Source: Gimesia chilikensis (GTDB lineage Bacteria; Planctomycetota; Planctomycetia; Planctomycetales; Planctomycetaceae). From it: a stretch of DNA of 64,000 nt. Positions within the stretch are counted from its first letter, which is position 1, and each line of letters opens with the position of its first letter. The notes beneath the pieces are model-generated. The model was not told the DNA's origin. It saw only the letters and a list, made by a program, of their open reading frames with translations, and did no database searches. Where the stretch lies: positions 4,139,748-4,203,747 of the forward strand of contig NZ_CP036266.1 of assembly GCF_007744075.1 (NCBI RefSeq). Direction: 5' to 3'. A program made the position numbers and the translations under genes. This document shows positions 52,301 to 59,939 of this stretch, in pieces.

Positions 52301-53631
52301 CAGGCTGCCGTATGATCCAGCAGACGCTCCCGGTAAGCGGTCAGATACGCGAGATACTGACGGACTTCTTTCAAGGGTAATTCCGGCTGTCCGGGAATGA
52401 TCAAACGCGGATTCTGCCAGAGCGCGAAGTCTCCCTGATTTCCATCGCCGGCTGTACTGGTTGCCAGATAGAGTGTAACCGACTCTCCGGCTTTCACCTC
52501 GGGTAACTTCAAACGCAGTTCCTGTTGCGTGGTGACTGGTTGCACCGGAACCTGCCAGGCCTCGGGGCCGCCCCGTTTGCCGATGTGCCCGACTGTCGTG
52601 AACCGCCAGAGTGCTGACTGCCACTGTTGAATCAGCTCTACCAGTTGAGGGGCATCCGTCGGTTCCGCACGATTCCAGAAGACACGGATCTGGTCAAGTA
52701 CTACGGAGGGAGTTTTATCAGTCAAGGACTGCCAGAGCAGGGTCAGATATTTCTCGTTCAATTCGTATTTACGTGCGACGGACGCCAGGCTTTTCTGCCC
52801 CGACTGGAGCGCCTCTTTTTCTTTGAGTGTAGCCTGCAGATATTCTTCGAGGGGAAGTCGTCCTCCGCCATTGGTTTCGAACTGGATCCCCTGCAGGTTG
52901 ACCGCGGTCGCACCTTTGCTTTCTGTATAACGTGCATAGAATTCGCGAATCGCAGCCAGTTTTTCGTTCGTCCAGTCCCTGCGGGTGGTATTCGAAGAGA
53001 ACTCGATACCATCCGGCAGCAGGACTGCATGACTGGATATTTTCTTAGCGGCAGCGAAGTATTTCTGGATCAAAGCAGGAGACATCACCAGCGAATTTCC
53101 CACGTTTGTGAAACCTTCGCCGGCAGCACTGTCGACGGGAAACTCCTGCGCCGGTTCCAGAGGGACTCCGGTCAGGTCCTGGATCGTATACGTGTACTCG
53201 GCGTTATTCAGCCTGCGTAAGACAACGGGTCCGGGATCTCCCGCATTTGCCCGGGCTTCCGCATCGAGAACTGCCTGCACCCACTTTTGCAAGGATGCGA
53301 GTTCCGCCTGCGTCGGTTGCGGCTTTGCATCCTCGGGAGGCATCTCCCCATCACGGAGCATCTCCACAACCCGTTGCCAGGGAGTCACATTCCGGCGGAG
53401 ATCAGACACACTGCGGAACTGTTCCAGATCGAGTTCGCCCTGTTTCTCGGCTGTATTGTGACAGTTCAAACAGTACTTTTTGAGCACAGCCTGCTGCTGT
53501 TTCGCGAAAGTTGCCTGCAGGGGAGCAAATGGGTCTGGAGTCTGTGCTGAGAGAGTCTGGCTACAGGCACAAGCCCACACACAGATGAGTAGAAAACAGC
53601 AACCAGCGTGATATCCAGATCCCGAACGCAT
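49375..53631 (-). CDS. Secreted cytochrome-type DUF1587/1595/1592/1588/1585 protein
   Basis: The 1,418-residue protein has a signal peptide (CCFLLICVWACACSQTLSAQ) and a GGGAG ribosome-binding site. C54-L-N-C57-H is a haem-binding CxxCH in a PSCyt1-type domain. DUF1587 follows at about 135-200 (RRLNNAEYTYTIQDLTG). Residues about 370-660 are a beta-rich insert (VTLYLATSTAGDGNQGDFALWQNPRL). The C-terminal third has DUF1595 (FADRAWRRPLS), DUF1592 (LASRLSYFLWSSLPDQEL, EFGCQWLHVRNFDQ), DUF1588 (GGILAMAATLSKQSGASRTSPILRGNW) with a second CxxCH (CAKCHKRIDGFGF, about 1285), and DUF1585 (FNRRLLGYALGRSV). It is longer than the usual member because of the central insert. A periplasmic electron-transfer role is inferred from two haem sites. 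Confidence 0.93.
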   Translation of the reverse strand: MRSGSGYHAGCCFLLICVWACACSQTLSAQTPDPFAPLQATFAKQQQAVLKKYCLNCHNTAEKQGELDLEQFRSVSDLRRNVTPWQRVVEMLRDGEMPPEDAKPQPTQAELASLQKWVQAVLDAEARANAGDPGPVVLRRLNNAEYTYTIQDLTGVPLEPAQEFPVDSAAGEGFTNVGNSLVMSPALIQKYFAAAKKISSHAVLLPDGIEFSSNTTRRDWTNEKLAAIREFYARYTESKGATAVNLQGIQFETNGGGRLPLEEYLQATLKEKEALQSGQKSLASVARKYELNEKYLTLLWQSLTDKTPSVVLDQIRVFWNRAEPTDAPQLVELIQQWQSALWRFTTVGHIGKRGGPEAWQVPVQPVTTQQELRLKLPEVKAGESVTLYLATSTAGDGNQGDFALWQNPRLIIPGQPELPLKEVRQYLAYLTAYRERLLDHTAACLNAALEVETATAAVNLEKLAQKHDIEPVILHAWLACLGLDGGQPTIEGYITRQTEQIQNYDFVKGWVGEQALSVVANASDQGVRIPGEMLPHHVAVHPTPQRRVIIGWKSPMTGTVNVKGAVRRAHIGCGNGVDWRLELWRGNTRQMLASGNATTRETSPVEIKEPLKVRTGDMLLLGIGPRDGNHSCDLTDVDLTITPGTAGASAWNLAREISSDILAGNPHADQQGNPNVWHFFSEPDQSVSRIAVPSGSILARWQTEADVETRKQLAAELQRLLTAGPDQLPENAPDRKLYQQLTSLRSPAFEALRQQYRPDRQPVTELTEEQAYGLDPQLFGKHPAGTSVDPSTLCVQAPAVVEVRLPSELVVGAEFAATGKLHADTSQQGTVQLKDSTEKPESLTELHAGAFRSGGKKSTWSDSEKPVIPISPVLVSENSQVKERVLAQFAEFRNLFPAALCYTRIVPVDEVVTLTLYYREDEHLQRLMLNPDQTAELNRLWDELHYISRSPLRQVDAYEQLWQFATQDADPSAFTPMREGIMLQAEVFRTRLQTTEPLHIKAVLKFADRAWRRPLSSAEQTELKTLYTQLRLQKLSHTEAIQMLLARVLVSPVFLYRTEAAPSGSQPAPVSDHELASRLSYFLWSSLPDQELRELAAQDKLRDPAVLKQQVTRMLQDPRIRRMAIEFGCQWLHVRNFDQFDEKSQRHFPEFTELRSDMYEEVIRFFTDLLQQDRSLLAILDADYVWANQRLAEFYGLQGVAGADWQRVEGVQQQSRGGILAMAATLSKQSGASRTSPILRGNWVSEFLLGEKLPRPPKDVPVLPEEVPANLTERQLIEQHSADPACAKCHKRIDGFGFTLEQFDGIGRLRNQDAKGHPIDDASVLPDGTAVTGIAGLRNYLLNERRDDFLRAFNRRLLGYALGRSVQLSDEPLLDQMTTQLEQDDYRITTAIQAIVLSPQFRMIRSAEQQSVSSVTAD

Positions 53632-53812
53632 ACGACACTCCCTGGCGTTTTACGAAAGCAAACCTCGATCGGGGAATGTGTTCCCCCCGACATGAAAACC
53701 TTCAGCTGGATTACAGAGTGTCGACTGTCGACAGGTTTGTCAAGGCCTGAAAAAGCCGACTCAGAAACAAAAGTGTTATTATGAACACACTGGTTTCAGG
53801 TCGGCACTTAAT
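53632..53812. other. 181-bp intergenic region
   Basis: It lies between the lipoprotein gene (ending 53813) and the DUF1592 gene start. It holds a tandem heptamer TGTCGAC-TGTCGAC at 53719-53732 that can also form a 6-bp stem. It should contain the promoter for the DUF1592-DUF1552-GntR operon. The heptamer repeat is a possible operator but unproven. Confidence 0.35.
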
Positions 53813-54247
53813 TTACTTACTTTTCAAGTCGAAATCGATCTGATTTGGTGCGGTTTTAGAGACTGTGACCTGCATAGTTGTCTGCTCGTTGTACCGGGCG
53901 GGTAAGGTTTCGGGACCGGCGACCTCGGCTCCTCCATCGGGCTTGCTGATGCGGACAAGATGCTCGCCGGGGATGGCGCCGCTCGTGTTGTTGTCATACC
54001 GCAGGGTATATTTTCCTTCTGTATCCGTAGCGGCGGATGAGGCACGCGACTGACTCTTGTCAGCAGTTGACTGAGGAAAGAAATCGATGATGGCATCGGA
54101 CAGTGGTTTTCCATCCAGGGTCACCGTTCCTGTTACTTCTGCCAGTTCGGGTTTCTGAGCGGAATTGCCGGAACATCCTGCATTCAAGATCAGCAGCAAT
54201 CCGCAGACCAGTGGAACTATCTGAACTCGTAGCGCGTTGGTAAACAT
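53813..54247 (-). CDS. Lipoprotein with carboxypeptidase-regulatory-like domain
   Basis: The protein has 144 residues. The leader ends in a lipobox L21-N-A-G-C25, so the mature protein should be lipid-anchored. Residues about 36-143 form a transthyretin-like beta sandwich: EVTGTVTLDGKPLSDAIIDFFP, TDTEGKYTLRYDN, IPGEHLVRISKP, ETLPARYNEQTTMQVTV. These small planctomycete lipoproteins very often sit directly after a DUF1559 gene, as here (100 bp gap containing a hairpin). A structural or binding role at the envelope is likely; no enzyme motif is seen. Confidence 0.88.
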   Translation of the reverse strand: MFTNALRVQIVPLVCGLLLILNAGCSGNSAQKPELAEVTGTVTLDGKPLSDAIIDFFPQSTADKSQSRASSAATDTEGKYTLRYDNNTSGAIPGEHLVRISKPDGGAEVAGPETLPARYNEQTTMQVTVSKTAPNQIDFDLKSK

Positions 54248-54276
54248 GGTTCTCTCTTATGCAAAGGGGTAAACGC

Positions 54277-54308
54277 CGGAAGCATCAGCCAGTTGACTGA
54301 TGCTTCCG
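54277..54308 (-). terminator. Hairpin between the DUF1559 and lipoprotein genes
   Basis: Arms 54277-54288 and 54297-54308 are a perfect 12-bp inverted repeat with an 8-nt loop. On the minus strand it is followed by GCGTTT, a short T-run, so it may be a partial terminator or an mRNA-stabilising hairpin that sets the ratio of the two products. Confidence 0.6.
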
Positions 54309-54347
54309 ACTGTGAATGATTTCAGAATCGCGTACACTGACTACCGT

Positions 54348-55301
54348 TTAGAATTCCGGCATGACCTCGCCCCCTTTGATGGAGACGAGTGCCTGAATCA
54401 CGGTAATTCGATCCACATTCTCACTCAGGAAACGCACACTGCCATCGTTCATCAGCATGTGACATCCCCCGACATGGTGACTGCCGGCTCCCCAGGCATA
54501 CGGTTTATCGTAGCCGGGATGGTTCTTATTGATCCCATAGGAATAAGGCAGAATCACATTGGTGTGCCGATAGGAATTCCAGAAAGGACCGTAGGAGGAA
54601 CTGGTCAGCAACAGTGGTGACTCAATGAGCACCATGGTGTTACTCGTCCCATCCTTGATGTCACCGATTCTGGCTGAGCCGTTGAAGCCGAGCGTCCCTT
54701 TTAACCGGTTCGAATCAGTTCCATATGTGGTAACGAGACTGTACTCAGTCGTGTATCCGGCACGGCCGTAGCTGGTTTTCTGATAGCTGCCGTAGCTGGT
54801 TTGATCCGGATCGGACGGACAAAGAAAGACCGGGTAATTATTCGGAGCGACAGTTAACTGTCCCGAACCGGCAAACGTGGGTCCGACAGAACCACAATAG
54901 CTGCCATCAGAGCGTGCTACATGATCCGATGAGGAAAGCGAGAAGTTGTATTTATTGTACAACGGCGCCAGGTCGAGATAGGGTAACAGCAACTGGTAGA
55001 ACGTGTGGTTCAACAGTTTGGGAGACGTTCCAGCAGACAAACCCAGCACCCGCTCACAGTAGCAGCTGCCCGGGGCAATTGCAGCGGGAGGAAAGACACT
55101 GTGGGCGTCATGATAGTTGTGTAACGCCAGTCCCATCTGCTTGAGATTGTTTTTGCAGGAACTGCGGCGGGCTGCTTCCCGTGCCTGCTGGACTGCAGGC
55201 AGCAACAATGCGATGAGGATTGCGATAATGGCAATCACGACCAGCAACTCAATCAGCGTAAAACCGCGCGTTCTGAGTCGATTCTGTTTTGATAAATCCA
55301 T
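54348..55301 (-). CDS. DUF1559 pseudopilin-like secreted protein
   Basis: The protein has 317 residues. Residues 10-35 are a type IV prepilin-type signal: basic RTRG13, then F14-T-L-I-E18 and a long hydrophobic helix (VVIAIIAILIALLLPAVQQ). Cleavage between G13 and F14 by a prepilin peptidase is expected. The N-helix end REAARRSSCKNNLKQMGLALHNYHD and the C-terminal HHVGGCHMLMNDGSVRFLSENVD are the standard DUF1559 (SBP_bac_10) signatures. Planctomycetes carry many such genes; they are thought to be envelope or pilus-like proteins, with exact function unknown. GGAAAG precedes the start. The lipoprotein gene follows. Confidence 0.94.
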   Translation of the reverse strand: MDLSKQNRLRTRGFTLIELLVVIAIIAILIALLLPAVQQAREAARRSSCKNNLKQMGLALHNYHDAHSVFPPAAIAPGSCYCERVLGLSAGTSPKLLNHTFYQLLLPYLDLAPLYNKYNFSLSSSDHVARSDGSYCGSVGPTFAGSGQLTVAPNNYPVFLCPSDPDQTSYGSYQKTSYGRAGYTTEYSLVTTYGTDSNRLKGTLGFNGSARIGDIKDGTSNTMVLIESPLLLTSSSYGPFWNSYRHTNVILPYSYGINKNHPGYDKPYAWGAGSHHVGGCHMLMNDGSVRFLSENVDRITVIQALVSIKGGEVMPEF

Positions 55302-55682
55302 CGTTTAACACTTTCCATAAAAATAAATAAATGCATAAAGGAAGAGGAAATTCTGCAGGACCGACTTGTGGAAAATAAATCTCAAATCAGTACAGCTGAT
55401 CCTGACACTCCTCTTCCGAAGAACATCTCTTATGGAAAATGCAAAAATGACGCCAATTCTCGATGAAATTTTGAACGATGGGATCACCGGCCGCTGAAAT
55501 GCCTGAAATATTGAGGATTCGAGCAGTGTACAGGGAAAACGCCGCTGACGCCCCGAGCATAGTTCACCCCACTATCAGACCATCAGAACAGCAATCTGCA
55601 CAAAATTCAGGCATTACAGAACGGAAGAAAGGGCGCGTAAGATCGCGGTTTTGAAGTCTCAATATCGCTTGATTTGGAGATG
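55302..55682. other. 381-bp region without a gene
   Basis: It lies between the unrecognised secreted-protein gene (ending 55683) and the DUF1559 start. It is AT-rich near 55,310-55,450 and should hold the DUF1559 promoter. I see no strong hairpin with T-run for the upstream operon. Confidence 0.35.
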
Positions 55683-56744
55683 TCAGGGAGTTCCCTCGGG
55701 TTTAGCTTTGATCAGAGAGAGGTAAGGCTGCGCTTCCGGCCAGCTGCGAACTTCGTCCAGTTTGTCAGCCGGAACTTCGATCGATTCAAAAAAGCGGATC
55801 GAAAGCTGATCGTCAAATTTCCCTTCCAGGTAACCGAAGGGAATCTCTTCCGCTTTCATCTCTGTCGATGCCTCTTTGACGCGCGGCGGGATAAACAGGC
55901 TCCAGAACTTCTGCGGATCTTTTTCGGTCAACATCTGCGCAAACCGTTCCCGGACCTTCTGACTGGCGGGAGAATCATCCAGGTTCCGCTGGACGAGTAT
56001 CGCCTGATAAGCGAGAGCCCGGTTCCAATACTGCTCGGTCACGACATAGTTGGCAAAATGCAGACGGTCATCAAATCCCAGACTTAAAGGATTCCAGGGC
56101 GACGTGGGCAGCTTGTCTCCGGCAGCGAGCAGGTCTTGCATTTTACGGGCGTCTTTGTGGCGGATGGAGTACATGAAATGCATCCCACTGAAGGGAGTTG
56201 CCCAGCCATTCTCCCGTACAGAATCCTTGAGTCGGATAATCACATCCCCATAGCGGGGAGAACCATGGGGTGGCCCGATACTGGCGAAAACCGCATCAAA
56301 GGCGCCATACAGAAGATTCTCAACGGCTGGTGTCGTGTGTGATAAACGATTGTGTTCCCGCTGCTGCTCCACGCGCAGGGAAACCAGTGCCTTCTGTTTT
56401 AAAATGTCCCGCAGATTCTCAAAATGGAGCCGGTTAACAATGGGTGCCGGCTTAGATTCGATCACCTGCAGCAGCTTCTGTTCCTGAGGTGTAAGCGGCG
56501 CGAGAAAGAGTTCAAACTCGGCCATCGTGCAGCGGGAGGTGATCTGCAGCCATTGCTTGAGCCTGGCATCAGTCAAGGGGCGCTGAAAGGGGAGCGCATG
56601 AATGGCCTGCCGCCGTGCAGCGGCCAGGGGCGCTCCCGCTTTCTGCAAATCTGCTTTAGACTTCTGTTTGATTACCTGCTGTGCCTGCAGAGTGGAACAA
56701 CAGGTGACCAGCAGACCAAGACTCAACAGAATTCGTAGGCTCAT
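55683..56744 (-). CDS. Secreted protein of unknown function
   Basis: The protein has 353 residues with a signal peptide (LRILLSLGLLVTCCSTLQA). The rest is mostly helical and charged, for example KADLQKAGAPLAAARRQAIHAL, QWLQITSRCTMAEFELFLAPLTPQEQKLLQVI, VRERFAQMLTEKDPQKFWSLFIPPRV. I do not recognise a family and see no metal or nucleophile motif. Its ATG follows the stop of the SBBP-propeller gene by a single base, so the two are translationally coupled and probably work together. Confidence 0.8.
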   Translation of the reverse strand: MSLRILLSLGLLVTCCSTLQAQQVIKQKSKADLQKAGAPLAAARRQAIHALPFQRPLTDARLKQWLQITSRCTMAEFELFLAPLTPQEQKLLQVIESKPAPIVNRLHFENLRDILKQKALVSLRVEQQREHNRLSHTTPAVENLLYGAFDAVFASIGPPHGSPRYGDVIIRLKDSVRENGWATPFSGMHFMYSIRHKDARKMQDLLAAGDKLPTSPWNPLSLGFDDRLHFANYVVTEQYWNRALAYQAILVQRNLDDSPASQKVRERFAQMLTEKDPQKFWSLFIPPRVKEASTEMKAEEIPFGYLEGKFDDQLSIRFFESIEVPADKLDEVRSWPEAQPYLSLIKAKPEGTP

Positions 56745-56745
56745 A

Positions 56746-58158
56746 TTATTGACTCAATTTGATCAGGAAAATGTCATTGCTGCCCCGACTGGTCAGTTCG
56801 TGTTTCTGATAGCGGGTCGCTGGTGAAAACGCACCGGAGACGTAGCAGTTATCGTTTTTGTCGACTGCGATCGCATAGCTCAAATCGCTTTTCTCGCCTC
56901 CCAGAATTTCCAGCCAGTCCAGATTTCCATTGGGGGCAAAGCGGGCAATGTACAGATCACGGCCGCCGAGTTTCTTGAAATGCTGCCCCTGGAAGTGGAC
57001 TTCATCGCTGAATTCACCGGTCGCGTAACAGTTGTCGTGCTGATCGACGGCAATTCCCAGTCCGTAGTCGATTTTTTCTCCGCCTCCGGTACAGGCCCAC
57101 GCAGTCGTTCCGTCTGCATTGATGCGGGCGACGAAAATATCGTGCGTGCCCCTGCTCTTCATGACGGTGTCACCAAAGCGGGCTTCATTCTTGAACATCC
57201 CGGTAATGTAGCAGTTTCCGCGACTGTCCACCGCCACGCCGGTGCTCAGTCCGTTCGCCTGTCCCCCGGAATTCACTGACCAGACCAGCTTGCCATTGGG
57301 AGAGAGTTTGGCCAGGAAGATGTCCTGTACCGCAGTATCTGTCCCTACCTGCTCTCCCGCCAGTTCAACCTGTCCGGTAATGTAGCCACAGACATAGCAG
57401 TTGCCGACCCGGTCTACGCCGATCTGATGGCCGCTCTGACCGCGACCATTTCCAGCCAACTGTGCCCAGAGCAGATTTCCGTTATTGTCATATTTTGCAA
57501 CGAACAGGGAACGGCCTTTTTTGTTCGGAGCAGTGACATCACCGATTTTGACATCACCAGCGAATGAACCGGCGACACAGCAGTCACCAGCGGGAGTCAC
57601 TGCGATTCCATGTCCGTAATCATAGCCCGCGCCGCCTTCACTCTGCGCCCAGACAAGTTTTCCGTCCGGATCATATTTGGCAATGAAATAATCATAGTCT
57701 CCTCGGTTATAGAGGACCTGATCGCCAATCTGAAATTCCGGGCTCTGGAAATGACCGGTCACAAATGCATTGCCAGCCTTGTCGACTGCTACGGCGTAAC
57801 CGCGATCAATCAGGGTGCCCCCGGCGGTCTGGATCCAGAGCAGTTTCCCTTCCGGGCTGTATTTGGCGAGCACGAAATCCATGCTTCCCTTGCTGGTGAC
57901 TTTCTGATCGCCGAACTCGGCGGTTTCAGTAAATTCTCCGGTCACATAACAGTTCCCGGCTGCGTCGACGGTGATCCCGCGGATCTTGTCGTGTTTGAGA
58001 CCTCCAGCCTGCTGAACCCATTCCACATTCCGGGCTGACTGCTTCTCGTTCTTCCCGGCCGGCTGCCCCGCCTGTAGAGCGCTAGAGAAAAGAAGAGCAG
58101 TCAGCGTGACTGCCAAACTGGCGACATGCATATTCATACGACGGGCTGTCCGGTTCAT
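56746..58158 (-). CDS. Secreted seven-bladed SBBP beta-propeller protein
   Basis: The protein has 470 residues with a signal peptide ending ALQA. ATG 58158 is used; ATGs 21 and 27 bases later are possible. Seven repeats of about 55-60 residues carry GNCYVTGEF-like cores (variants GNAFVTGHF, GDCCVAGSF, GNCYVCGYI, GNCYITGMF, DNCYATGEF, DNCYVSGAF), each followed by FGD and DIFVAKYxPxGKLxW. The text NVEWVQQAGG before repeat 1 can supply the strand that closes the last blade. SBBP propellers generally bind ligands or proteins; none is known here. It precedes the unrecognised gene by one base. Confidence 0.88.
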   Translation of the reverse strand: MNRTARRMNMHVASLAVTLTALLFSSALQAGQPAGKNEKQSARNVEWVQQAGGLKHDKIRGITVDAAGNCYVTGEFTETAEFGDQKVTSKGSMDFVLAKYSPEGKLLWIQTAGGTLIDRGYAVAVDKAGNAFVTGHFQSPEFQIGDQVLYNRGDYDYFIAKYDPDGKLVWAQSEGGAGYDYGHGIAVTPAGDCCVAGSFAGDVKIGDVTAPNKKGRSLFVAKYDNNGNLLWAQLAGNGRGQSGHQIGVDRVGNCYVCGYITGQVELAGEQVGTDTAVQDIFLAKLSPNGKLVWSVNSGGQANGLSTGVAVDSRGNCYITGMFKNEARFGDTVMKSRGTHDIFVARINADGTTAWACTGGGEKIDYGLGIAVDQHDNCYATGEFSDEVHFQGQHFKKLGGRDLYIARFAPNGNLDWLEILGGEKSDLSYAIAVDKNDNCYVSGAFSPATRYQKHELTSRGSNDIFLIKLSQ

Positions 58159-58246
58159 AACAGAGTTAATCCTGAAACATTTTCTAAAAGGTTGTTAAAC
58201 GTATTCTAATCGACGCAACCGTGTTAACACAGCTCCGATCAACGTC

Positions 58247-59866
58247 TCATTCTGATTTTGTAAACTGATCGATCACATTCCGCGTGACTCGAGAAATATC
58301 GTTGTCGACGAGCATCGAGGTAATCCAGCAGATCGAACCGACAGAGAAGACTTCCCCTCCCGAGTCGGTCTGATAATGAATCATGTCGGCTCCCCCGTTA
58401 TCCGGGTTGGTTCCCTGCGCAATGAGGTGTACTTGTGGCGGCGAACTGGGAGAGATTTTATCGGTTTCATGTCCCGAAGCGCCGCCGGGTATGCGCATAT
58501 GCTGACTCTCTGTGCCAAACAAGTCTTCGGCCTTGAGCCCCGTGCCTGCCAGGGACCAGTGATCGGCGTCTATGACTTTGTAGGGCGCCCCAGTCATGAT
58601 CCCGGCAAAAGAGAAGACGACCCCCAGCAGGTTCGCTTCCGATTCCTGTCTCGCGTGATAACGGCTTTCATAGGTCGACTCCGATTCGGGAATGGGAGGA
58701 TCCATGGCGACGCCGCACCAGCTTGTGCAGTCGGAATTGTGATAGACAATGCGTTCGTCATCCAGGAACTCCACTTCGCAGTTCAGACCGTTCCCTCCCA
58801 GGTAAATCAGACGACCGCCGGACTCGAACACCCAGGACTTCAAACGGTCGTACATCTGCTTCGACCAGTACTCAGGGTGTGAGCTCAGGATAAGGACTTT
58901 GTACTGGTCCAGGGGCAGCGTTCCCAGGTGGAACTGTGTTTCACTGTAATAGTCGTAAGGCAGTTCCTGTTCTTCCATCCAGCCCAGAAGACGCCATTCG
59001 GAGTGCAGCATGCCGCACCCCATGCGGCTGTAAATGGGGTCCCGCAGCTGCTCATCCAGATCGATGTGCAGGTAGGGTTGCGGTCGTTCCAGCGACAGAG
59101 GAGGATATTCTTCGACACAATAGACGCCAAACGAAGGCTTCAGGTAACGTCTCAATTCCTGTCGACTGTTCACGGTGGGAGTTTCCGGCAGTCCGTCCGG
59201 ATTCAGATAGTTGCTGCGCCCCCCGAAGTTGTTATAAGCATTCCAGGTCAGATCACTGGCCAGAATCGCGATGTCAGACTGCGGCGTTTCCGGGGCCACC
59301 ACCCAGGGAAACGTAAAATGATCCCCTGACTGATTACGGATATGAAACATATACAGGCCGGATTTTTCCGGTGACGTGACCGACTGGCGCTGCACGGCTC
59401 CGCGATAGCCGATGTCGTTCCAGTTGACACCGGTTTGTGAGTAATCCCCGTCGGGGGTGACCTGCAGGTTGGCCAGAGGCGCATGATCGTCAAAGGTGCC
59501 AATGCGGCGGATGTATTCTTTTTCTTTCCCATAGCGCCAGAGCTCGACCTGATACTCGGAGGTCGAATGCACACGGAACTCGGAGGCTTCCCCGGCAGTC
59601 ACACAGCGGGGCCAGGCAAAGCCATACAGTTTTTTCGAGAGCAGGCGAAACTGGTAGACCTGTCCCGCCTGAACCTGCATCTGCACGCGCTTCGGACAAT
59701 GATCAGTGTGCTGGAGGATCACTGTGTACTCCCCCTCTTGCAAATCGGCGATCACGGCGCCGGAAGCGGTAGAACGCGTGCTGAAAAACTGACCGTCGGA
59801 CTGAAATTCTACCGCGACATCAAACAACGCGCTGTAATTTTCGTCGCTGACATATCCAATGAGCAT
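58247..59866 (-). CDS. N,N-dimethylformamidase beta-subunit-like protein
   Basis: The protein has 539 residues and no signal peptide. Residues 1-75 are a carboxypeptidase-regulatory/PEGA-like beta domain (DEGEYTVILQHTDHCPKRVQ-type strands). Residues about 85-535 match the C-terminal domain of the large subunit of N,N-dimethylformamidase: GLYMFHIRNQSGDHFTFPWVV, LASDLTWNAYNNFGGRSNYL, LLGWMEEQELPYDYYSE, LILSSHPEYWSKQMYDRLKSWVFESGG, RLIYLGGNGLNCEVEF. The classical enzyme cuts dimethylformamide to formate and dimethylamine with a separate small subunit; none is visible here, and the chain is shorter than the classical large subunit. It sits 73 bp after the formamidase gene, supporting an amide-hydrolysis role, but substrate is uncertain. 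Confidence 0.75.
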   Translation of the reverse strand: MLIGYVSDENYSALFDVAVEFQSDGQFFSTRSTASGAVIADLQEGEYTVILQHTDHCPKRVQMQVQAGQVYQFRLLSKKLYGFAWPRCVTAGEASEFRVHSTSEYQVELWRYGKEKEYIRRIGTFDDHAPLANLQVTPDGDYSQTGVNWNDIGYRGAVQRQSVTSPEKSGLYMFHIRNQSGDHFTFPWVVAPETPQSDIAILASDLTWNAYNNFGGRSNYLNPDGLPETPTVNSRQELRRYLKPSFGVYCVEEYPPLSLERPQPYLHIDLDEQLRDPIYSRMGCGMLHSEWRLLGWMEEQELPYDYYSETQFHLGTLPLDQYKVLILSSHPEYWSKQMYDRLKSWVFESGGRLIYLGGNGLNCEVEFLDDERIVYHNSDCTSWCGVAMDPPIPESESTYESRYHARQESEANLLGVVFSFAGIMTGAPYKVIDADHWSLAGTGLKAEDLFGTESQHMRIPGGASGHETDKISPSSPPQVHLIAQGTNPDNGGADMIHYQTDSGGEVFSVGSICWITSMLVDNDISRVTRNVIDQFTKSE

Positions 59867-59939
59867 GAATCCGGTTCCGTCACATAAAAGGAAAACAGTC
59901 GTCTGAGTCGCTTCTGATCACGTTGAGACTGGGTCAGGT

